From Henricia sp. BOLD:AAB3569 (lineage: Eukaryota > Echinodermata > Asteroidea > Spinulosida > Echinasteridae), in assembly GCA_037783545.1 (NCBI GenBank), contig JBBELK010001244.1:62001-126000 (forward strand): a stretch of DNA of 64,000 nt. Reading direction: 5' to 3'. This document shows, one piece after another, positions 30,910 through 41,956 of the stretch; positions within the stretch are counted from its first letter, which is position 1; each line of letters starts with the position of its first letter. A model generated the notes under the pieces. It made no database searches. It was not told where the DNA came from and was given only the letters and a program-made list of their open reading frames with translations. A program made the translations under genes and the position numbers.

Positions 30910-31740
30910 TATCATGCAGCTAATTATTTAACCGAAAGCTTTATAGAATAACTCAAACCAGTGCATCATAGAGCAAGTTTGATTCATGACTATAGTTAAA
31001 TATAATTTGACTATTTCCAACCGAACGCAGTCTAGCTAACAATGGTCAGTCATGTATGGAACCAACCCATCAGGTATTGAGTTTATGCAGCATTTTGCAC
31101 AGAACCAGTTGACTAACCAAATGCATTCACACTTGAACGTAATTGCGCATGTATTTTGCCAGTAACTTGCTCATTCTCGCAACAAGGGCTAATAGACCTG
31201 AAGAATGATGTGATAGTTTGTCTTCGATAGTTTGTCTCCATATGTGAAAATCTATGAGTCTCACGATACCAGACGACGAAGTTATGTAAACAAACAGTGA
31301 TGCCATTGTTCCAGGTCCATTTTATGGTGCTGCTAAGCGCACAATGCACTTTCTTTACTTTACAAAAATTACTTTGTGACATGTATGTTGTATCATGGTT
31401 TAATGCATATTAATTTATTTATTTATTTAATATACAACAGCGGAGATCCGCCACTTACAGGTATCATGAAAAACAATTAAAAATTAAATATATATAAAAA
31501 TTGAAACAAATACAAATTACATGTAAATAAATATATAACTAATTGTATATGGATAGTGGATAATTGCTATGTAAATTCATGTAAATAAGTTAATTCAGTG
31601 TACAGCTGGCTAGACCTGTGGTGGTACATGTACATAAATAAACATATAATTGAACTAGGGGTGGGAAATACTTCGATAAATCTGTGTACGGAAAGGAATC
31701 CATGTACTGTAATATTAAACTTTATTTTCTGAGTATGTTT
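30910..31740. other. Intergenic, no gene seen
   Basis: A TTTA microsatellite and SINE/LINE tail at 31405-31530 match the one at 569-690. No coding exon or clear polyadenylation site for DHX36 was recognised. Confidence 0.5.
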
Positions 31741-31763
31741 CATTATTGCTGCAATATTAAAAA

Positions 31764-32600
31764 GCCCCCTCCCCCTCCCCTAAGCCCCTCCCCCACCCCC
31801 CCCCCACACCCCTCCCCACACTCCCCTTCCTCCTCCCCCACCACCCCCTCCCCCCTCCCCACACCCCCCTCCCCCACCCCCTCCCCCACCACCCCCTCCC
31901 CCACCCTCCCCTCCCCTTCCTCCCCCACCCCCTCCCCCACCACCCCCTCCCCCACCCTCCCCTTCCTCCCCCACCCCCTCCCCCTCCCCCACCCTCCCCT
32001 CCCCACACTCCCCTTCCTCCCCCACCCCCTCCCCCACCACCCCCTCCCCCACCCTCCCCTCCCTCCCCCACCCCCTCCCCCACCACCCCCTCCCCCACCA
32101 CCCCCTCCCCCACCCTCCCCTCCCCACCACCCCCTCCCCCTCCCCCACCCTCCCCTCCCCACACTCCCCTTCCTCCCCCACCCCCACCACCCCCTCCCCC
32201 ACCCTCCCCTCCCCACACCCCCCTCCCCTTCCTCCCCCACCCCCTCTCCCCCCACCCCCTACCCTCCACCCTCCCCACACCCCCCTCCCCTTCCTCCCCC
32301 ACCCCCTCCACCCCCCACCCCCTCCACCCCCCACCCCCTACCCTCCCTCCACCCCCACACCCCCTCCCCTTCCTCCCTCCCTCCACTCCACCCCCCACCC
32401 ACCCCCACACCTCCCCCTCCCCCACCTCCACTTCCTCCCCCACCCCCCCCCACCCTCTCCCCCTCCCCCACAAACCCCCTCCCTCTCCCCCACCCCCCCC
32501 CACCCTCTCCCCCTCCCCCACAAACCCCCTCCCTCTCCCCCTCCCCCACAAACCCTCTCCCCCTCCCCCACAAACCCCCTCCCCTTCTCTCCCCCCCCCC
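31764..32600. repeat. C-rich low-complexity block (G-rich on minus), G-quadruplex-prone
   Basis: About 840 bp built from CCCCTCCCCCACC-like words with almost no G on the plus strand. The minus strand carries dozens of runs of four or more G. Long proline- or glycine-rich ORFs are artefacts of composition. Confidence 0.97.
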
Positions 32601-33931
32601 TACAATATAGCTACAATATAGCTACAATATAGCTACAATATAGCTACAATATAGCTACAATATAGCTACAATATAGCTACAATATAGCTACAATATAGCT
32701 ACAATATAGCTACAATATAGCTACAATATAGCTACAATATAGCTACAATATAGCTACAATATAGCTACAATATAGCTACAATATAGCTACAATATAGCTA
32801 CAATATAGCTACAATATAGCTACAATATAGCTACAATATAGCTACAATATAGCTACAATATAGCTACAATATAGCTACAATATAGCTACAATATAGCTAC
32901 AATATAGCTACAATATAGCTACAATATAGCTACAATATAGCTACAATATAGCTACAATATAGCTACAATATAGCTACAATATAGCTACAATATAGCTACA
33001 ATATAGCTACAATATAGCTACAATATAGCTACAATATAGCTACAATATAGCTACAATATAGCTACAATATAGCTACAATATAGCTACAATATAGCTACAA
33101 TATAGCTACAATATAGCTACAATATAGCTACAATATAGCTACAATATAGCTACAATATAGCTACAATATAGCTACAATATAGCTACAATATAGCTACAAT
33201 ATAGCTACAATATAGCTACAATATAGCTACAATATAGCTACAATATAGCTACAAAATAGCTACAAAATAGCTACAAAATAGCTACAAAATAGCTACAAAA
33301 TAGCTACAAAATAGCTACAAAATAGCTACAAAATAGCTACAAAATAGCTACAAAATAGCTACAAAATAGCTACAAAATAGCTACAAAATAGCTACAAAAT
33401 AGCTACAAAATAGCTACAAAATAGCTACAAAATAGCTACAAAATAGCTACAAAATAGCTACAAAATAGCTACAAAATAGCTACAAAATAGCTACAAAATA
33501 GCTACAAAATAGCTACAAAATAGCTACAAAATAGCTACAAAATAGCTACAAAATAGCTACAAAATAGCTACAAAATAGCTACAAAATAGCTACAAAATAG
33601 CTACAAAATAGCTACAAAATAGCTACAAAATAGCTACAAAATAGCTACAAAATAGCTACAAAATAGCTACAAAATAGCTACAAAATAGCTACAAAATAGC
33701 TACAAAATAGCTACAAAATAGCTACAAAATAGCTACAAAATAGCTACAAAATAGCTACAAAATAGCTACAAAATAGCTACAAAATAGCTACAAAATAGCT
33801 ACAAAATAGCTACAAAATAGCTACAAAATAGCTACAAAATAGCTACAAAATAGCTACAAAATAGCTACAAAATAGCTACAAAATAGCTACAAAATAGCTA
33901 CAAAATAGCTACAAAATAGCTACAAAATAGC
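32601..33931. repeat. 11-bp satellite in two homogeneous blocks
   Basis: TACAATATAGC is repeated about 59 times (32601-33249). It then switches within one unit to TACAAAATAGC, repeated about 62 times (33250-33931). I see no interspersed variants in either block. Confidence 0.98.
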
Positions 33932-33953
33932 TAGGTAATCTACAAAATAGCTA

Positions 33954-34830
33954 GGTAATCTACAGAGTGGAGGGTGGGGTTCTACATTGCACCGATGCTG
34001 AATCTTTGTGGAAACCACTATTGTCACAAAAAGAGGACCTGTACTGTGATGAAAAAAATATATACATATTAAGGTTTAATATCACAATGACAAACTGCAG
34101 CAATGAACAAGTATATACAGTACAAAACTTTCATTATGTCAGCATGAACAAATTACTTGATTTAAAGTCAAAAATTTGTCTCATGTCAAATGAAAGTACA
34201 CTGGTTAGTATTTTTTTAAAACCTGTCCATGTCTTGCGTGGTGTAACGAAATTGCACTACATTCTTCTGAGCACGCACACATGTCAAAATTTAAAAAGGA
34301 TTTCACACATGCACAAACAGTGACAGCTCCTTTAAGTATAAAGCCCTCCACACACTAGCACTATTTGCTAAGCCAAAATTCATTCGTGGCCAATGGCATA
34401 AGGAGATAGCTCTCGTGTGCAGCAGGCTTTAGACTAACTTACATTTGCCTAGTGGCCGTCTTGTAGCAAGGTAATCTACAGAGTGGAGGGTGGGGTTCTA
34501 CATTGCGCTGATGCTGAATCACATGTCTTTGTGGAAACCATCACTATTGTCACAAAAAGAGGACCTGTACTGTGATGAAAAAAAATATACATATTAAAGT
34601 TTAATATCACAATGACAAACTGCAGCAATGAACAAGTATATACAGTACAAAACTTTCATTATGTCAGCATGAACAAATTACTTGATTTAAAGTCAAAAAT
34701 TGTTGTCATTTCGAATGAAAGTACGCTGGTTAGTATTTTTACACATGTCCATGTGCATCTAGTGGCGCACATGATCGTTGACCACCAAACATTCCCAGAT
34801 GTTGTACGTCACAGAAAGCAATCAATATAA
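33954..34830 (+). repeat. Tandem duplication, two units about 515 bp apart
   Basis: 33954-34330 and 34469-34830 share long stretches (for example GGTAATCTACAGAGTGGAGG and ATGACAAACTGCAGCAATGA). The start of the unit also appears in the last satellite units (CTAGGTAATC). No coding meaning is evident. Confidence 0.9.
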
Positions 34831-35003
34831 TATGCAAAACCCAGCGACAAATTTGAAAAAGTTAGTTCAACTTTTAGCTGCCCCTATATAAGATTACCTT
34901 TTGACAATGCCATAAGCCCCATAGCCTTGCATGTAATCATCACAGAAATGTTGCACAAGCAGGCTTACGCAGTGTGCAAGGGTTCGTCACAGTGAATTCG
35001 GCT

Positions 35004-35081
35004 GCTGGTCCTGGGGTCAATTTCACTAACCGGGCTTTACGATAGATTGTAAGCGTTAGTGAAATCGACCCCAGGACCAGC
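35004..35081. repeat. Short hairpin, 27-bp arms
   Basis: GCTGGTCCTGGGGTCAATTT pairs with AAATCGACCCCAGGACCAGC around a loop of about 24 bp. One mismatch. Probably a minimal fold-back element. Confidence 0.8.
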
Positions 35082-35089
35082 ACTGTTTT

Positions 35090-36596
35090 ATGTAACCAGA
35101 TAAATTACAAAACATACATGTTTTTTTTTTTGTCAAAGGGTAATCTTAAAGGGGCTGTGTCACAGTTTGCACATGCGCAGCAAAACCTGGACAAGTTGGG
35201 CTAACATTTTTTTATTGTCGCTGGGTTTTGCCTATTCAATCTTTGCCATTCTTGTTAATTTTGGCAGTGGTGTACTTGTCAACGCCCAGGTTGTCCTGAT
35301 GCATTACTTTTACTTGAAATGACACCATTTGCCGTATTTTTATACCGCCAAACATCCAGTGGTCGAGCACGGGCATGCGTAGTTTTTTTCTTTTTGGACT
35401 AGCTTGACAATTCATGCCTTTATCTTGTTATGAAATTGCTGTTTTGGGAAAATCATGACACTTGACAGAGCAGTGAACATCACCATTAACGGAGCTGCTA
35501 TTTCGCTCTTCCAAACTGTTCATCCTTTTTGGTGCATCATCTACATTGTCAGAGGAATTCTCAGAATTCAAAAGAGTCTACAGGAGATCTAGGAACTTAC
35601 CCAAAACTGCCAAGAGTCAAAAGGGTTCACAGCGCGGTACCTTTCCTTTAATACAACGCACTGTAAACATAGAAAACACGTTATACATGTATCATAAAAA
35701 GTATAATTTATATACATGTAATCACAACTCTCAGCTGATTGCGCACTCGGTCTCAATGTTTATCAAAGAAATTTGGCTTTGGATCAGTATTATTACTGCA
35801 AATCTGTGTCACATCTCAATTTCTTAATCAGAAAATATGCAACTAACTATTATGTTTACCCCCCCCCCCCCACCACGGGCTACCCCACCAAAGAGGTGAG
35901 GATTGCTGGCACATTTGCGCGACAAAATCCCCACCCCTGGGGCAGCATTTAGGTAACAAAAATCCCCACCCTCAGGTGCAAAACATGCGCGTCTTGTATA
36001 CTAATGCACATAAAATTGTAATTCAAAGGGTCAAATTCCCCACCCTGGGGCAGAAAAAACGTGACCAAACACCCACCTGTACCTATGGGGTGGGGCAGCG
36101 CAGGGGTGGGCGAAACAATTGATAGGTGCATAACAACTGGCATGCGAAACGGCTAAATTAAAGTTTGTGAGGCGGTTTATGTGTTCAGTTTCAGTTCACG
36201 TGACCTGCGATCGTGATACCTTTAATCCACGGTCGTTCCATTTGGGTCTTTCTCAGTACTGGTTGCGTTCATTCCGTAACGTTTGGTCGCGTTCATTGTC
36301 GATCACCAGGGCGGGTCAGAATGGCGTCGAATCGGCGTGACTAGCTCCGCCACTATCAGACTCTCGTGCGTTCATTCATCCAGCGAGAAGCACTGTAGAT
36401 CCACGAACTAACAAAGTATAGCCTTGCCTCAAGTGGTCATCTGATAATAAAGTACATGTATATGCACTTAGCAATTACAACTGCTGCTTAATTAATTAAC
36501 ACTTACAAAGTTATGCAATGTGCTGGACTGTCATTAGTGTTGCTTAATTAACCACTATGCTTATGTAATTATGCAAAATAAGTAACTCGTCAAGAA
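35090..36596. other. Intergenic, no gene seen
   Basis: Only short low-complexity runs (poly-C at about 35861) and imperfect repeats of CCCCACCCYYGGGGCA at 35880-36110. A segment at 35140-35330 resembles 8560-8760 (GGGGCTGTGTCACAGTTTGC). Confidence 0.5.
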
Positions 36597-37374
36597 TTAA
36601 AGGTACACACCGGCTTTGTTGGGCACGAAATTGACCCATACAAGATTCTAAATGCCCTTCCGAAATAAACTGAACATATCCTGAAAAGAAACCACGCAAT
36701 TTTGCCGTTTTTGAGCAATTTCCTGAACCAGATTCTGGTTCCGAAATGTCACGTGGTCTTGCGAGTTAGTTTTGTGTCCAGCCGCAGTGAAAGTTTCTTA
36801 CAGCAGAACTGCACCAAATTCAACTCTGATTTTCCCCCAATATTTATAAGTAATTGACAAAAGAGAGACTATTTATACAGGTATGAAACAAAGTTAAACA
36901 TAAGTATGAAAATTCAAATATAAATGTTTGTTTCGAGAGTCCGGAGAACGGGAGAGTGAGCACGTGCTATACGGCGGGCTATTTTGCCCCGAGAAGCACG
37001 GCAAATAGCTTGAGTGCACACACGGCCGGGTAGTGTGCTCCGGTGTACATATGTACGTTCGTGAAGAAAAAACATGATGCCAACTCCTCCAAAGAAAACA
37101 GAAATTCCTATTTGTTTGTCCGGGCTGTTCAGTGAAATCGTAAGCAGAAAACTGGAGATATCACGTGTAGGCAAAGAGCGAATCGTTTGTGCGCGTAGTT
37201 GCAACAGCTGGTAAAGCGTATAACAGGTCTTTTGACCGTTTTGGTTAATTATGCACTTCTTTAGTAAATGACGGAATATTTTGATGATCTTTTTTCACAA
37301 CGACCATAAAAAAGTATTGTCAATGCTGCTACATCACTAAATCATGTAAACAGTAGGCCGGTGTGTACCTTTAA
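36597..37374. mobile_element. TTAA-flanked TIR element, 778 bp
   Basis: TTAA at both edges, TIR AGGTACACACCGG and complement CCGGTGTGTACCT. No transposase is recognised. Partial relatives lie at 13313-13415 (right end) and 49165-49320 (left interior). The TTAA target points to a piggyBac-mobilised family. Confidence 0.8.
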
Positions 37375-38217
37375 GAGTATGGAGGATAGTATGCAAGGTG
37401 TATACGCAGCACTGCAAGGGAACCAGCAGAATAAGGATATAGTGACCTCATGTTTTTTCAACGTACTGAGCCGACTTAAAAACAAGTTGTTTTTTTATTA
37501 AAAACTCGTGGAGAATACTCCGTTGATAATAGTTTTCTATTCCTAAATTTCTATTTCGATCGTTTGCAAACGATTTACTTATTTTTGGTTCGCATCTAAG
37601 CGGTCCAAAATGCATGGGCGCTGTGTACTCCGTGTGCGTGTTCCAACGCGATGCATTTTTTTTAATCGCGCACACACGCAATATGTGCGCCACAGAGTGC
37701 ATGACGCAAGCCACATAGTACCCGATCAACTGAGAACGAATATTTTAAACACCCCGCCAGGAAAATGCATATAGATTTTCATGGTTTTTTTTAAACGTGG
37801 TACATTTGACAAAGCTGAAATTTCTTAGGATGAGTTTCTTGATGTCTTTCTTTTGATTTATAATGGTTTTACTCGCAGAATCACTCAGAAACAGATCTAC
37901 AGGACCTTTAAGGTACTAACCTGGGATGGATCTTGAGGACTTCCCTTTACTGAAATGGCTTTCAACCAAAGCAGTGCATCCACTTTGTTCCATCTCGTGT
38001 ACATGTAGTTGCGAGCTGCAATAAAAGTGATCCAAAGTCTATCACATTACATTTTGTCTTGTCAACTTGTGAACAAAACAAGTTAATTGACAAGATTTCG
38101 GGGAATCGGGTTGGGTAACAAGAATCTCATAATCGGCGAGAGATTGCCAAATGAAAACATGAATGAAAATAGCGACACACTATACCATATCCACTGTTGG
38201 GAACTTTGTAATTAAAC

Positions 38218-38358
38218 TTAAAAGGCACAGGCTCGTCAGCAACATGCGCGCCAAATTTGTGCCACGAAATACGCAGCTCCGTGTAGCAAAGGCATGAGGC
38301 TGCGTATTTCGTCGCACAAATTTGGCGTGCGCCATGGCTGACGAGCCTATGCCTTTAA
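38218..38358. mobile_element. Palindromic TTAA MITE, 141 bp
   Basis: Almost wholly two inverted arms (AAGGCACAGGCTCGTCAGC ... GCTGACGAGCCTATGCCTT) flanked by TTAA. A left half of the same family is at about 56984-57045. Confidence 0.85.
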
Positions 38359-39769
38359 CAAGACTTCATCGTAACTAGACTAGTTTCCGTCCACATATTC
38401 CACATTCATGAATATGAGGACAGGTAAAGGGCACTTCATCTTGATCTGTGATTGGTCGTCTTTGCGCGTGCGCGTTGTGTGGTTTATATTTTTAAAAAGT
38501 GGGGAAGCTCTTTACTTCAGGCAATGTTTATGTAATTTAGCTATATGTTTGACACGCGCAGCCGGGTTAGAAATGTCAATGCAAAATTTACACACTCAAA
38601 AAAATATAAACAATGCGACCACGGGCAGATTTCTTCCCGTCATGGCTGTCTTTTACCAGTGCTCAAGAGCACAAGTGCCACAACCCCTTAAGAACATGAG
38701 TTTGACGCACTAGACCGTTCGGCCATAGCACTCCGCTTATAGGCCCCCAAAATAATGGAACTTTTTCATCTTTATCCGTCGATTTCAGCCACCTGAGTAA
38801 AGCTAGCTTCGGTTCTGAAACCCATTTAGCTACATATTGAAAAACAAAGGATACATCCACCACAGGACCTTTCATTGAGCGAACCGCTTCAGAAAACCAT
38901 CCTTGTTTGATGTATTTTGATTGCACAGTTGTACATACAACGGACGAAAATCCGACAGACAAGTAGACTTCGGATCAACTCTTCAGTCATCTGTCAATTT
39001 GACGTATGAAACCTTCGGATACGTTGATATTTCTACTTGACGTGCGTAAATGAAGCTGATCTTTCAGACGGTTCACATTGAAAACGCATCAACGGACCAA
39101 AAACTGACGGACCGGAGACGACGTATGTCGATTTTACGTACGTCTGACGGATGAAAATAGTGCAGTGGAAACCTGCCTTACCGGAAAAACCATCCCCAAA
39201 TGCCCATCGCCTGACCCGTCTTTTGAACGACTACATGCGCGCAGCGTTTCACACATACCACTGCAAACATGGTCTGGTTGCGGCGCAGGTAAAACGTAGC
39301 ACGGTGTCATTCAAAAGACGAGTCGGGCATTAGACAGATTCAACGGGGGAAAAAAAAGAATTTTTCTTTAGTTTTCTCAGAAAGTATGCACCGCACAATA
39401 CCCTTCCTGGCAATGTGAATAATTTGTATTGAGGTAAGACGACATATTGTGCGAGTTACAGCGACTAAACTGTATTTCAACTGTATTCCGTCCCTGAACG
39501 ATGCATTACACTGTCGAGTATATATCGCGATCATTACCATCGATCGCGATTATTTCCGTGCCATCGTGGTACCGTGATGCCACGATTGTTCAAAATCACA
39601 TACGATTAGTTCACCGTGAGAAAAAAATATCGCGATAGACGATGGTATCGTCTATCGGCACAAGCTTAATTTGTACACACCTTGAACTTGACGGCTGTGG
39701 ACGGCCCGTCAGTGTAGCAAATCTCGCTCCGTGGTGGCTGCCTCAGTCAGAGTGTTGCCAAATATGATA

Positions 39770-40185
39770 TTTTGTAGTGAGCTTTCATTGAGGATCCCGG
39801 CCTGAAACGCCAGACATCGAACCTCCGTTGTGCCTTCTGCAAACGGTGGATTCCCATTGGTCGATTGTTGCACGTTTGTATCTTTACATGGTGTGGAGTG
39901 AGCTTTCATTGAGGATCCCGGCCTGAAACGCCAGACATCGAACCTCCGTTGTGCCTTCTGCAAATGGTGGATTCCCATTGGTCGATTGTCGCATGTTTGT
40001 ATCTTTACATGGTGTAAGTTGTGACCTCTCATTGTGGGTCTCGGCCTGAAACGCCAGACATCGAACCTCCGTTGTGCCTTCTGCAAACTGTGGATTCCCA
40101 TTGGTCGATTGTTGCATGTTTGTATCTTTACATGGTGTGTTGTGAGCTTTCATTGAGGATCCCGGCATGAATCGCCGGGATATTT
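39770..40185 (+). repeat. About 122-bp tandem repeat, 3.5 units
   Basis: Units begin near 39777, 39897, 40020 and 40142, with shared text GAAACGCCAGACATCGAACC and GATTCCCATTGGTCGATTGT. Short ORFs across it are by-products. Confidence 0.92.
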
Positions 40186-41956
40186 CTAAAATGCACACAA
40201 AAAAGAAAACATTGTTAAAAAAGTGTAGGATTGGGCACATGAAAGGAACCTGGCATTAAAGGAGCGTGACCAGGGTTTCTGGAAAATAGTTTGATGTAAC
40301 TTACCAATATTATCAAGTAACTCTCATACACACCTCCCATGTCCAAAAAACCCGAAAACATTCGCGATTTCCAGTACAAAATTGAACGAAACTATCGAGT
40401 CGGCTTTCAGCGGATAAAGTTTGCATGAAGCCCGCCCTCTACAGTCTGAATACGCGCAATCACGCTGAAGTCTTGACTCATGCATATGTATGTTCACCTT
40501 CGTAGTACTTTTAGTCTTGATATTTAATTTGTTTACATTAAATAATTTATTTAACAAAATGTGTAACGTATAAATTGTACTTGAAAATATTTTTCTTGAT
40601 CAGCTAAGCAACACAAAATGAAGAAATATTAATTATATGTACGTCTCCGGTTCCATGTGGTTTACATGGAGCCGGAGCATCGCTAAACTGGTCCCCCTGT
40701 CCATGTGCGCTACGCTGCTCTCGCTCATATACGACGAAGGGGAAGTAAATATGTGGACAGGGGAACCAGTCTAGGTCCACGCATGGTCTCAGGGTCAAAA
40801 GTCAAACCTCAATATTTATTTTTCGACGATATCCTCGGAAATATGCGGCCTAGAAGCGCGGGAGTTTCAGTTTCGTAATCAGAAAAATATAACGGATGTT
40901 ATCATATAAAAATCTCATGACCCATAAGGTAAGTTCCGGGGAGTTATGGGTAAAAAAAAGTGATCTGGTCACACTCCTTTAATTGCATTAATTTTTTTCT
41001 TTTTTTCTAAACAAATACATAAAAGGTAAAAAGGACAAATCCGTTATGGTTTATGGTTTATTTAAAATCATGATATATGTTTATCATTGCTGTCAAACCT
41101 ACATGATGTACGTGTATATAGTTTGTATACACATACAGTATAAACTTAATAGGCGCTGAGCAGTGTCTAAGTTTGTCTGCTACTTGTCGCGGGGTGACAT
41201 TTGCTAGTGATCGTAGTCTTAGAGATGGAAGTCGGCTCTTTAGGTACCTTGCCTGTGTATACACACAAACATAAATAGTTTATGAAATAGATTGTTAGTC
41301 AGAAGGTCCAACATAAACAGCATCATCATCTTCTTGAGCATATCATTTGTATTAAGCTTACCAGTCACTACAGGCCGTGCCTCAGCTTGTCCGCCACCTG
41401 TTTAAGTGTGATGTGTTAAAGAGAGGGCAGTCTGCTCTTGAGGTACCTTGCCTGTGTATACACACAAACATGAATAGTTTACGGAATAGATTGTTAGTCA
41501 GTAAGTCCAACATAAACAGCATCATCATAATGTATTATATTTATCTTCAGTATGCACACTACGACTATTTGAAAGCGAATAACCCGTCTATTTCCACAAA
41601 AATAATCGGTTTAAGTGCCATACCCAAAATGTACGGACTGTTTTTCTTTAATAAAAAACTAATTGGAAAACCGGTTTTGCCAAACATTCGAGCTGAATTT
41701 ATTGTCTTTTTCAGAGGGTTATTTGTAATTACGTCATGAAACTTAAATAAAGTTACACGGTGTCGTACATGTACATGTAGTAACTAGTAAAATTCTGACC
41801 AGTTCAATGGGAGCCTAGGGGTATTAAGTGTAAATTACACATCTACATAAGCACCAGCAACATTCTTAAGTGTCGGTCGAACGGTTAACCAACAATTTAA
41901 AGAATTGCAAACCGGTTTCTGAATTTTAAACCGTAAATTCTCATCCCTGTAATTTA

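Larger units (their letters stand above)
37375..41930. other. Intergenic, repeats only
   Basis: No gene recognised. Contents include the TTAA MITE at 38218-38358, a small inverted-repeat element at about 39198-39333 (CGTCTTTTGAA arms), an AT-rich repeat at 39515-39660 related (inverted) to 63640-63760, the 122-bp array at 39770-40185, a fold-back at 40645-40775, and a tandem pair at about 41120-41335 / 41365-41540. Confidence 0.55.

Noticed and set aside
31764-32600. Functional link between DHX36 and the nearby G4-prone block
   Set aside because: Appealing, but adjacency is the only evidence and low-complexity blocks are common here; mentioned only as a probable coincidence.
31684-32610. Proline-rich ORF and long glycine-rich ORFs on the other strand
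   Set aside because: These are composition artefacts of the C-rich low-complexity block, with no domain and no splice context.
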